A DNA stretch of 64,000 nucleotides from the NCBI GenBank assembly GCA_017634065.1, contig JAGBOC010000016.1, forward strand, positions 62,001 through 126,000, given 5' to 3'. A program made the translations under genes and the position numbers. The notes under the pieces are model-generated. The model was not told the DNA's origin. It ran no database searches and saw nothing but the letters and a program-made list of their open reading frames with translations. The stretch's first letter is position 1. Every line of letters starts with the position of its first letter. Source of the DNA: Lachnospiraceae bacterium (GTDB taxonomy: Bacteria; Bacillota; Clostridia; Lachnospirales; Lachnospiraceae). This document shows, piece by piece, positions 53,406-61,742 of the stretch.

Positions 53406-54089
53406 TTATAATGATAAATATTCTAATATCATAAGAGTAGAAACATCAGATGAGTGTTTTCTTGAATCATTATATGTAGTTATAGCATCTTCATCACTTC
53501 CATCTGATATAGAACGAACGACAGCAAAGTCAACACCATTTACATAGCAAACTTGACCAGTACTTGCTCCTTCCATTTCTACTGCTATAGCATCAAAATC
53601 TTCTACTATACTATTTTTTTTGACTGCGCTTTCTATGAACTGATCGCCTGATGCAATAGTTCCGACTTTATAATTTATCCCTAATTTTTCAGCACATTTC
53701 ACTAAATCTTTTACTATACTTTCACTACAAGGAAACTTTACGACATCTATACCTTGTATCTGTCCCTTTTTCATTCCAAAAGATTCAAAATCAAAATCAT
53801 GCTGAACTACATCATTTGCTATAGCGACATCTTTAATTTTAAGATCCTTATGAAGCGCCCCTGCAATTCCTATGTGTATTATTTTGTCAGGATTGTACTT
53901 CAAAATCATTATCTCCGCACACATTGAAGCAAATACTTTTCCCACTCCACATTTAGCCACGACAACATTTTTTTCATTAAAATTACCTGAAAAAAAGTCA
54001 ATGCCACTAATAGTTTCAATTTTGACATTTGTAAGTTTTTCTTTTAATTCATTTGTTTCTACATCCAATGCGCCTATTATGCCTATCAT
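53406..54089 (-). CDS. mtnN: 5'-methylthioadenosine/S-adenosylhomocysteine nucleosidase
   Basis: Cleaves adenine from MTA, SAH and 5'-deoxyadenosine. The 227 residues have the IGIIGALDVETNEL start (catalytic Glu11), KCGVGKVFA, IGIAGAL, ASGDQFI, AVEMEGAS and the catalytic Asp in RSISDGSD. It is first in a minus-strand operon with the 49-residue protein, the TPR protein and the PBP. The region upstream, between it and the tRNA gene, has no clear promoter. Confidence 0.94.
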   Translation of the reverse strand: MIGIIGALDVETNELKEKLTNVKIETISGIDFFSGNFNEKNVVVAKCGVGKVFASMCAEIMILKYNPDKIIHIGIAGALHKDLKIKDVAIANDVVQHDFDFESFGMKKGQIQGIDVVKFPCSESIVKDLVKCAEKLGINYKVGTIASGDQFIESAVKKNSIVEDFDAIAVEMEGASTGQVCYVNGVDFAVVRSISDGSDEDAITTYNDSRKHSSDVSTLMILEYLSL

Positions 54090-54148
54090 AATTTTCTTTC
54101 AAAACCTACTCCAAATAATATTTTAAGAAATCTCTTCAATACAAAAAT

Positions 54149-54228
54149 TGCGGATAACAGGACTTGAACCTGCACGGTTTCCCGCCAGAACCTAAATCTG
54201 GTGCGTCTGCCAGTTCCGCCATATCCGC
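54149..54228 (-). tRNA. tRNA-Leu (anticodon UAG)
   Basis: A cloverleaf with a 7-bp acceptor stem GCGGATA/TATCCGC, discriminator A, anticodon stem CCAGA/TCTGG around TTTAGGT (anticodon TAG, codon CUA), a long variable arm typical of tRNA-Leu, and TpsiC loop GGTTCAAGTCC. CCA is not encoded; the next bases are a TTTTT run that could end transcription. Confidence 0.95.
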
Positions 54229-54267
54229 ATAACCTTTATATTATAACTTAAATCAAAGTTTTTTTCA

Positions 54268-54291
54268 ATAAAAAATGGCATCTCTGCCATT
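54268..54291 (-). terminator. Terminator of the AAA/MoxR/VWA operon
   Basis: Minus strand: AATGGCA-GAGA-TGCCATT followed by TTTTATTG, 10 nt after the stop of the 345-residue gene. Confidence 0.88.
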
Positions 54292-54300
54292 CCTTCTTAC

Positions 54301-55338
54301 TTATTTTTTAAGTCCGCAAAACTTTAGTCCCTCTTCAGTCATAAATAATCTATCATAATGTTCCTTTGATTTATTTTCTAATCTTATCTGATCTATCCCA
54401 TCAAGCAATCTTTCGACACTAATATTACCTTTTAGAAAATTAGACACAGCTATGAGTGACCTTTTTGCGCCATCAAGTTCATCATGATAGTATTCAATCC
54501 CCATATAATTTCCTATGTGCTCATAGAAAATACTTCCATCATCATTTAGAAAATATCCAGTAAATATCATATCAAATGAATCACAACAATCTTCATTTTG
54601 AATATTAAAGTCATCTACTTTTTCACAGAGTACAAAAGGTCCACTATCATATCTTATGCCTTTTCGAAGTTTATGAACTAATATGTCTCCCTTTTTAAAA
54701 GGTGTAGGAAACTTCAGATACATTTCCCCAGTGACATCTGCTGATATATTTTCTGGTAAATCATTCCCAACAGAATAGTCAAGAGCATCTCTACTTACAT
54801 TTAAATCTGTTATCTCAAGTTTATCATTTAGAAAGACTTCTCCAATATAATTCTCACTATCAAGTTTATACTTATAGACTGTCACATATGCGAACTCCGC
54901 TATCACCTCATCATTTTTATAATTCTCTTTGATTGGTGATTCTTTCGTACCGATAAACTCATTTCTATTAGTATCAATATAGTTTATCACGCTATCGTAA
55001 CTTGAGAAATATACATCCGACTTATAGTCATCACAATTAGTATAACAAACTGTAAATGTATAGATATATGAATCTTTCACGTTTGTAAAAAAATCTTTTG
55101 CCTCATTTTTTCTTTGCAAATTAATCTTCACTATATCATATAAGCTATCATAGCCTTTAAAGCTCGTATCTTTGTATTCTTTCATAACTTCAAGTAACAA
55201 CTCTTCTTTTTTCTTAAAGTTCAGATAGAAATTATTATTCACTATCCACAAAGCTTCCTGCGTATTAAACTTATAATTTATTTTTCTTAAATAATCACTT
55301 ATATCATTAGAATTGATAAGTTCTAAAAGATTTATCAT
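54301..55338 (-). CDS. Hypothetical protein, last gene of the AAA/MoxR/VWA operon
   Basis: A 345-residue soluble protein, acidic and rich in Asp, Tyr and Asn. No membrane helix or known motif; the middle holds a beta-rich domain with TPFKKGDILVHKLRKGIRYDSGPFVLCEKV, which looks like a small barrel that binds something. It has its own AAGGAG ribosome site and is followed by the operon terminator. A 229-nt gap with a decayed small ORF separates it from the 545-residue gene, so it may also be made independently. Function unknown. Confidence 0.8.
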   Translation of the reverse strand: MINLLELINSNDISDYLRKINYKFNTQEALWIVNNNFYLNFKKKEELLLEVMKEYKDTSFKGYDSLYDIVKINLQRKNEAKDFFTNVKDSYIYTFTVCYTNCDDYKSDVYFSSYDSVINYIDTNRNEFIGTKESPIKENYKNDEVIAEFAYVTVYKYKLDSENYIGEVFLNDKLEITDLNVSRDALDYSVGNDLPENISADVTGEMYLKFPTPFKKGDILVHKLRKGIRYDSGPFVLCEKVDDFNIQNEDCCDSFDMIFTGYFLNDDGSIFYEHIGNYMGIEYYHDELDGAKRSLIAVSNFLKGNISVERLLDGIDQIRLENKSKEHYDRLFMTEEGLKFCGLKK

Positions 55339-55352
55339 TTATGAGGTACTCC

Positions 55353-55487
55353 TTAACTTAAATTATAAAGATTGTCATCTGCATACTCTATAATAAAACC
55401 ATTTTCAAACATTTCAATTATATCGCTATCTGACATTCTTTTTCTAAATATCCCAAAATCATCTTGAACATTTTTCTTTGTTTTTTT
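55353..55487 (-). pseudogene. Decayed small reading frame in the gap before the 345-residue gene
   Basis: In one frame the gap reads a short ATG-begun start MVFGV, then TAA, then KKTKKNVQDDFGIFRKRM and DSDIIEMFENGFIIEYADDN before the stop at 55353. The break falls at a run of nine A. It could be a small gene inactivated by a nonsense change, or chance. The downstream part has a possible start at 55436 (27 residues). Confidence 0.28.
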
Positions 55488-55567
55488 TTATACCCCAAAT
55501 ACCATTGCCTATTATTTTGATTTATAAATTATATCATATGATTAAATGTTTCACAAAGTTTTAAATA

Positions 55568-57205
55568 TTAAAAGAATAATAAACAAGTATTTACAAGTTT
55601 CTTATACTCTTTTAACAACTTATTATACTTTTTTATATAAGACTTTTCATCAATAAGCTTTAATTCAAAGTCCTTTCTTTTTACTGACTTTTTGACATCA
55701 TTCATAAAAGATATACTTAAGTTTCTTGTATCATTATATATCCTGTACTCTTTTTCAAGATTGTAGGTTTTACTTTTAGTAAATAAAATTGTATCTGTTA
55801 TGAGTTTATAAGTAGTATCATCCATCAAGGTTTTAAGTTCTCTCTCCATCTCCCAAATCTGTTTTAGTACTTTACCTTCTTTTTCACTACCATCTTCGCT
55901 CACAAATTCATTTAAGTATTTTTTTAATGTGTATAAAGTTTTTTTATTGTACTTTAAGGAAGTTTCCTCACCATTTCTTACATGCTCTATCTCATCATAC
56001 AGATTTAAAAGCCGTTTGTATAAATAATCGTCTATTAAAACTGAATAATTTCTTCTTCCATTTTTTCTTTTTTCCTTATACTCAAGTTCTATACTTTTTC
56101 GCTCATATCTATATTTATGCACAATATCACTTATAGTAGTAAAATCATTTTGTGGCAAAAGTAGCTTAAGACTCTTTTCAAGATCAGCAATTCTATTCAT
56201 ACTTTTATGGTACTCAAACACAACTTCAAGATAATTTCTTATTTTGTCATAAAGATCTTGAGAAGTAACTAATTTAGACTTCTTACCACTGTGAATCTTT
56301 TCCAGTTCACAATACATCTCTTTATACTCTTGATACTTTTTGTCATCAATACTATCATTTTGACGCTTGATCCAAGCATTGATATTTTTTATAGTGCTAC
56401 CTTGACCTTCTGCTTTATAAGCACCCTTAATTTCTCTTTTTAATTCAGACTCAATCTTCCAGTTTTTTAAAATAAGTGGTATATCATATAATCTAAATGT
56501 GTCTCTCACATACTCTTGGTAATCTTTTCGATCAAAAATTAAATCATTTGCATATTCTTTTTGATACTTTTTATATAGTCTAATTGCCTCATCTTTTTTT
56601 ACTACTTCTAGTCCCCCATCATGAACATGCAAAGCATAAGTAAAATGATTGAGCATTAAACTAATATTATTATATAAAGGCGTAAACAAAATATTTATCC
56701 AACTATAATCATATGAGGCTGAGTCACAGTCAGCATATATTATGACATATGATAAAAAAGGATAGCGGGTCGCATACTCAAGATGTTCAACGATAAACTC
56801 AAAAGGCATTGGATACTTTAGTGTATTATTTGTCGCTCCAACATTTCCAAATGCATCAACAAAATATGCTACTGGAGTATTTGGTTCATACCATTGTTTA
56901 TTCTCAAATAGAAAATCATCATCGAAACTTACATTTACATCTTCACTGCTACCTTCTATCAATTTTTGGCTCTCTTCATAATCCTTCTCTTCACGTATAC
57001 TATGTGGTTTCTCTATTTTATCCGCACTATAACTTTTAATTAATTTATTATACTCAAAAATACTTGCTTCATGTTCTGTTATAATGATTTTTTCAGCATC
57101 ACTTTGATTTATTTTTTTGCCTCTTAAAATATATCTTGGATACTTATCATTTCCACCATACTGATATTTTTTTTGGTATCTAAAGTCTTTCTTTGTAATT
57201 AACAT
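55568..57205 (-). CDS. Large hypothetical protein of the AAA/MoxR/VWA operon
   Basis: A 545-residue soluble protein with two parts. The N-terminal half (about 1-210) is mixed and includes TPVAYFVDAFGNVGATNN and SYVIIYADCDSASYDYSWIN, perhaps a beta-rich domain. The C-terminal half (about 255-545) is almost all charged helices and coiled coil, rich in Lys, Glu and Tyr. Nothing I recognise. It starts 4 nt after the 475-residue gene, so the two are translated together. Possible role as adaptor or client in the ATPase system. Confidence 0.82.
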   Translation of the reverse strand: MLITKKDFRYQKKYQYGGNDKYPRYILRGKKINQSDAEKIIITEHEASIFEYNKLIKSYSADKIEKPHSIREEKDYEESQKLIEGSSEDVNVSFDDDFLFENKQWYEPNTPVAYFVDAFGNVGATNNTLKYPMPFEFIVEHLEYATRYPFLSYVIIYADCDSASYDYSWINILFTPLYNNISLMLNHFTYALHVHDGGLEVVKKDEAIRLYKKYQKEYANDLIFDRKDYQEYVRDTFRLYDIPLILKNWKIESELKREIKGAYKAEGQGSTIKNINAWIKRQNDSIDDKKYQEYKEMYCELEKIHSGKKSKLVTSQDLYDKIRNYLEVVFEYHKSMNRIADLEKSLKLLLPQNDFTTISDIVHKYRYERKSIELEYKEKRKNGRRNYSVLIDDYLYKRLLNLYDEIEHVRNGEETSLKYNKKTLYTLKKYLNEFVSEDGSEKEGKVLKQIWEMERELKTLMDDTTYKLITDTILFTKSKTYNLEKEYRIYNDTRNLSISFMNDVKKSVKRKDFELKLIDEKSYIKKYNKLLKEYKKLVNTCLLFF

Positions 57206-57209
57206 TTTT

Positions 57210-58637
57210 CTATTTTTCTCCCAATATTTCTGCTATTATTTCTTCAAAAGTTTTCTCATATTCACTTACTTTAGTGCTTGAAAGCAAATCATCATATGCT
57301 TTCATCAACTTTCTATAGTCATCTATATTCTCATAGTTAAAATAATTAGAAATATTATCAGCACTTCCATAACGAAAACCACCCGGTTTATCTAAAAAAT
57401 ACACAAAGAACCTTATATCATCACTATAATCTCCATTATAAAGTAAATATACACATCTCAAAAAATCATCTAAAAATGGCTCTCCGGAATTTTTAACTAA
57501 ATGTATAGACTTAATATGTTTTCTATTATCAGTATTTAGACTACATAATTGATTTGTTAAGTATATTTCCTTTCTATCATTAGGTATATAAAACAACTGG
57601 TTAAAGGAATTACCTTCAATTATTTTATATCGTTTTTTATCTACTTCCTTGTCAAAAAGTTTATCCTGTGGCGATCTTTCTGATGTTTCATCCACAACCA
57701 TATTTAAGCATTTATAATACATTCCTTCAAAACCATCTTTTTTCTTTTTTCTATACTTTTTACTTTCAAGATTACATAAGTCTATATTGTCTATTATTTT
57801 TTGAGCTATTTCTTTTTCATCATCAGACTCATACATTTTGACGATATTAAAGTTTAGACGCCTAATTTGCTCAAGTGGCTCAAGATAAAAATGTTTCTCA
57901 TACATTTTACTAATGAGATCTAGGTTTTTAAACTCCGTTTTCCCATTTTTTGTTTCTATAAAAATGTCCATAAGGTCTAGGTTTTCTACCATATGATTTA
58001 GCCTTGCAGTTTTTAAGTTTAGTATCTTAATCATATTGCGGAAACTTCTATAGCCATCATTAAACAAGTTCTCAACAAAATATACGATTCTTAAATCTTT
58101 TCTATTATCTCGTACATCTCTAACAAATTGATTTAACTTATCAATAATTATTTGATCAGTTGAAGCATCAATATTGTCAATTATCAGAATCTTTGCATTT
58201 TTGATAAGTTCAAGATAGTCATCATCAAAAATACTTCTTTCATAAATATTTATTTGGCTACTGAGAGTTGCTATATAGTCCAAACTAAATAAATATGGAA
58301 ATGATACACATCCAGTATTTGATGCAAATAGGGCATACTTCTTACTTGCATCAAAATCTGGGATATCAGATTTTACCTTGTCTATAAGTTCATATATAAG
58401 CATTTCTCTATCTAATGAATCATTCATAACAAGGCAATAATCATTTACTCGTAATATTTTGTCAATTATCTCCTTATGACATTCAGATGCCTTCTCATAT
58501 TTTGGATATTCAATTTCAGTATAAGTAATTTTTCTCTTTTTTCTTTTCTTTTTCGCTTTCATTTTAATATCATTTTTTGCAGATTTAATTACTTTCTTTT
58601 TGACATCTTTATTCAATTTTTTAATTTTACTAGTCAT
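57210..58637 (-). CDS. ATPase-like protein without a P-loop
   Basis: A 475-residue protein. The first 40 residues are extremely Lys-rich (a basic tail that could bind nucleic acid or membrane). The following section (about 55-250) has the order of an AAA/STAND-like fold: a strand CLVMNDSLDREML where a Walker A would be, but with no GxxxxGK[ST], then a Walker B-like KILIIDNIDAS with Asp-Asn, then RIVYFVENL in place of a sensor strand. So it looks like a nucleotide-free relative of an ATPase. The C-terminal half is unknown. This is inference from pattern only. Confidence 0.78.
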   Translation of the reverse strand: MTSKIKKLNKDVKKKVIKSAKNDIKMKAKKKRKKRKITYTEIEYPKYEKASECHKEIIDKILRVNDYCLVMNDSLDREMLIYELIDKVKSDIPDFDASKKYALFASNTGCVSFPYLFSLDYIATLSSQINIYERSIFDDDYLELIKNAKILIIDNIDASTDQIIIDKLNQFVRDVRDNRKDLRIVYFVENLFNDGYRSFRNMIKILNLKTARLNHMVENLDLMDIFIETKNGKTEFKNLDLISKMYEKHFYLEPLEQIRRLNFNIVKMYESDDEKEIAQKIIDNIDLCNLESKKYRKKKKDGFEGMYYKCLNMVVDETSERSPQDKLFDKEVDKKRYKIIEGNSFNQLFYIPNDRKEIYLTNQLCSLNTDNRKHIKSIHLVKNSGEPFLDDFLRCVYLLYNGDYSDDIRFFVYFLDKPGGFRYGSADNISNYFNYENIDDYRKLMKAYDDLLSSTKVSEYEKTFEEIIAEILGEK

Positions 58638-58652
58638 CCTTTTTTATTACTT

Positions 58653-59360
58653 TCATTCCTTTTTATCTGTTATATCTCTTCCATAACATGTAGGTACCGT
58701 TATATCTTTTTTCAAAATATTCTTTTTGCAGTACTTTAATCTTTCTCCAGGTCTCACAAGCATTATGCCTTTATTACTATCAAAAAGTAAACATTCATCA
58801 CCAGTATTCTCAACATATAGTGAATATCCCAGTGTTATCATTGACTCAAAATAAAGTGTCGCAAAATATGGATTATATGAGAAGTATAGGCCACTTTCGC
58901 TCTCTTTTAATATATCTTTATAATCATCAGTTCTTATAATGAAATAGGTTGAAACCATTCCATCATGTACATAAGGATATAGACATTTATTAATATTGCT
59001 GTTACTTGTAGTAATCTTGTCAAAAAAGCAATTTTCTTTATTCGATATCAGAAACTTAATATAGTTTTTTTCAGTTATTTCTTCAACTCTCTTATCTTTC
59101 TTTTTTTCTTCCTCATTTAACATTAGATATTGAATTATGTTATTAAGTTCTCTCTCTATTGCCTCTACATCTGTCTCAATGTCCAAAGTTTTTTTTGAAG
59201 AACCCTTTTTTATAGGTTTCACACTTGGATGAACTGTAAATCCATATTTTCTTCCATTGTATTCAAACTCACAAGTTGCTCCGCCCATAAACCCTGCTAT
59301 TCTCATATAATGGATATCATATTTATCATAATATCCTTTTATCCAACCTTGTCTATTCAT
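58653..59360 (-). CDS. Hypothetical protein of the AAA/MoxR/VWA operon
   Basis: A 235-residue soluble protein. It begins MNRQGWIKGYYDKYDIHYMR, has a GGATCEFEYNGRKYGFTVHPS segment and a central Lys/Glu helix, then a beta-rich part ending LLFDSNKGIMLVRPGERLKY. I recognise no family. AAAGGAG precedes the start. It is between the VWA gene and the P-loop-less protein. Confidence 0.8.
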   Translation of the reverse strand: MNRQGWIKGYYDKYDIHYMRIAGFMGGATCEFEYNGRKYGFTVHPSVKPIKKGSSKKTLDIETDVEAIERELNNIIQYLMLNEEEKKKDKRVEEITEKNYIKFLISNKENCFFDKITTSNSNINKCLYPYVHDGMVSTYFIIRTDDYKDILKESESGLYFSYNPYFATLYFESMITLGYSLYVENTGDECLLFDSNKGIMLVRPGERLKYCKKNILKKDITVPTCYGRDITDKKE

Positions 59361-59387
59361 ATCTACTCCTTTAACTTCTGCATTTAA

Positions 59388-60593
59388 TTAGATTCTCACT
59401 ACTTCTCCATAAGGTGGCGTTATCTCTTCATTATTTATAACCCAAAGTATCTCATCCACATGTAGAGTATCAACATCAGGGAATTCAGCATATCCATCAG
59501 TTAAAATTATCACTTTTTTCTTCTCGCACTCAAACTCATCTTCATGTTGGTCGATATACTTAAATATATTTTCAAAACTTGTCCCTCCTCCGCCAAGTGC
59601 TTCTATTGATACCATACTTTCTTCATCATTAAAACTTTGAAGATTTGATACTTTATAGTCAAAATATCCAAGATATCCATCTACCTTTTCATTGTATTGT
59701 CTTATACAAGATAGTACTTCTGCTTTGCACTCTGCGATTTCCTCTTCATCCATAGAACCAGATACATCTATGAAAAAGAATATTCCCGTAGCCTTTTCTT
59801 CTGTCTCATTAAAGTCTGGTAAGAGCAAATCATTTGAGCTAAATCTTTTATCAGGTGGAGAAAAACTATAGTCAGTGATTTCAGTTTCTACAAAGTTTTG
59901 AAGTGCCGTTCTCCAATCTATCTTTGAACTATAGGTTTCACTTATTATCCTTCTTATGCTTTCTGAAACCTCACCTTTCATCTTTTCAGCGTGGGCGATA
60001 GCATCTTTTACATATTCAGCCATAGAACGCCTCATCTTTTGTTTTTCACTTGCAGATTGTTCTTTAACTTCCTTCCACTTCGAATGGTCATCACAAAAAG
60101 ATTTTTTATTCTCACTTCCAGAATCAAGGAATTCATCTCCCTCGCCATTATTTAAGCTGTTTTTCTTTTCTTCTTCATTTTGTTTAAGCTTATTATAGAC
60201 TTGCTCTACAGTATAATTACTTGCTTCTTCAAAGATAATGGTATGTTCTATATTTAATTCTGATAATCTTTCTCTATCGCAATAATCAAGACTACTCATG
60301 ACTATAGAGTTTGCCACCATATCACTTGCCCTATGAAAAAGTTCATCATCCTTATAATCTATCCCTCTAAATACATGAAATAGTATGATGTGCATTATTT
60401 GATGCATAACGAGAAATGAAATCTGGTTTGTAGACATCTCTTTTATAGATGCTTCGTTATAAAAAATATCTATACCATTTGTGCCCATGCCATTTACATC
60501 TTTATCTTCCTTAAACTTTATATGCATAAGTAGGTTTCCAAAAAATGGTTGCTCAAGTATTAATTTTAATTTGATTGTCTCTAATATTCCCAT
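59388..60593 (-). CDS. DUF2201-type VWA protein with a degenerate metallopeptidase domain
   Basis: A 401-residue protein. The N-terminal part is the putative metallopeptidase domain of the DUF2201 group, but its zinc motif reads VMHQIMHIILFH (64-72), with Gln at the position of the catalytic Glu of HExxH. After an acidic linker (135-180) and a helical section comes a VWA domain: FFIDVSGSM (275-281, MIDAS DxSxS), GGGGTSF and LTDGYAEFP. Partners are the MoxR ATPase just upstream (9 nt). A binding rather than a protease role seems likely. Confidence 0.9.
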   Translation of the reverse strand: MGILETIKLKLILEQPFFGNLLMHIKFKEDKDVNGMGTNGIDIFYNEASIKEMSTNQISFLVMHQIMHIILFHVFRGIDYKDDELFHRASDMVANSIVMSSLDYCDRERLSELNIEHTIIFEEASNYTVEQVYNKLKQNEEEKKNSLNNGEGDEFLDSGSENKKSFCDDHSKWKEVKEQSASEKQKMRRSMAEYVKDAIAHAEKMKGEVSESIRRIISETYSSKIDWRTALQNFVETEITDYSFSPPDKRFSSNDLLLPDFNETEEKATGIFFFIDVSGSMDEEEIAECKAEVLSCIRQYNEKVDGYLGYFDYKVSNLQSFNDEESMVSIEALGGGGTSFENIFKYIDQHEDEFECEKKKVIILTDGYAEFPDVDTLHVDEILWVINNEEITPPYGEVVRI

Positions 60594-60602
60594 CTCGCCT
60601 CC

Positions 60603-61721
60603 TTAAATACATTCTGATAATTTCTCTGTCCACTCCATATAATCTTTATCCTCAATCATTATGAGAGGATTTTTCTTTGAAAGAAGTGACGCAAAGTTTT
60701 CATGTAGCAATAGTGAAAAATCCATAGGTAGTGTCATAGCATACTTTATTGCATGTGATAAACTTTCACTTTTCTCAATACAATCTTTTGCTTTTGTTGT
60801 CATAGCAGTGATGAGTGTATATAGGATATCATTATCCTTTGGCACCTCTTTTTGTTGACCCTTAAATATCTTATCAATATTTGGAAGTTTCTCTACACAG
60901 TCACAGAAGTGGAAAAACTCTGTTGCTATGCCCATACCGATGGTTCCTGAAATGAGAAGTCTTCCGCTCTCTGAATCGCCAAGTGTTTTTAATATGTCAC
61001 TCGCTTTAGCCCAGCTTCTTGGAGTTGCATATGCAAGATCACTTTTAGATTCATGTCCATTTTCAAGATAATTTGGTTTATATGCAAGGAAGCCTATAAT
61101 TCTATCATCAATGTTATTTTCAAGAGCCCAATTTCTCCAGTCTTTAACTTCACTACATACATCAAAGTGAATCATTCTATTTGCAAGAGCCTTTGGCATC
61201 TGAATAGATACTGATTGATCCTGCTTTCTATTTCCTGCTGCTATAACTAATACATTGTCAGGAAGCTTATGTTCACCAATTTTTCTATCAAGTGTGATTT
61301 GATATGCACAGGCTTGAACTGAAGTTGAACAAGTTGATAACTCATCTAAAAATAGTATATTTATCACATCATCACTTTCATCAAACTTAAATACTTCAGG
61401 CTTAAGCCATACTGCTTCAGTATGTTCCTTATTTGGAGATGGGATGCCTCTTAAGTCTACAGGATTATAAAGTGATAATCTAACATCATTCACATGCACT
61501 TTTTTCCCTGTTTTTTGCTCCAGAATTTTACTTATCTGATATACCGATTCAGACTTACCAACTCCAGGTGCTCCCCAAAGCATTATAGCGCTTATTTCTT
61601 TTGGGGTTTTTCCAGCTGCAAGTTCATACAAATAGTAATCTCTGATTGATTCAATCATTTGATTGACATTTACCATAGGGGTATTTTGAACTACAGTGTT
61701 AACATCGTTAAAACTTTTCAT
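60603..61721 (-). CDS. MoxR-type AAA+ ATPase
   Basis: A 372-residue ATPase with Walker A WGAPGVGKS (49-57), Walker B ILFLDELST (122-130), sensor 1 VIAAGNRKQD and a typical MoxR arginine segment LANRMIHF. MoxR proteins remodel or activate protein partners that carry VWA domains, and here the next gene is just such a protein. Good ribosome site; gap of 21 nt to the double AAA gene. Confidence 0.94.
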   Translation of the reverse strand: MKSFNDVNTVVQNTPMVNVNQMIESIRDYYLYELAAGKTPKEISAIMLWGAPGVGKSESVYQISKILEQKTGKKVHVNDVRLSLYNPVDLRGIPSPNKEHTEAVWLKPEVFKFDESDDVINILFLDELSTCSTSVQACAYQITLDRKIGEHKLPDNVLVIAAGNRKQDQSVSIQMPKALANRMIHFDVCSEVKDWRNWALENNIDDRIIGFLAYKPNYLENGHESKSDLAYATPRSWAKASDILKTLGDSESGRLLISGTIGMGIATEFFHFCDCVEKLPNIDKIFKGQQKEVPKDNDILYTLITAMTTKAKDCIEKSESLSHAIKYAMTLPMDFSLLLHENFASLLSKKNPLIMIEDKDYMEWTEKLSECI

Positions 61722-61742
61722 AATATTTTTTCCTCCTATTTA

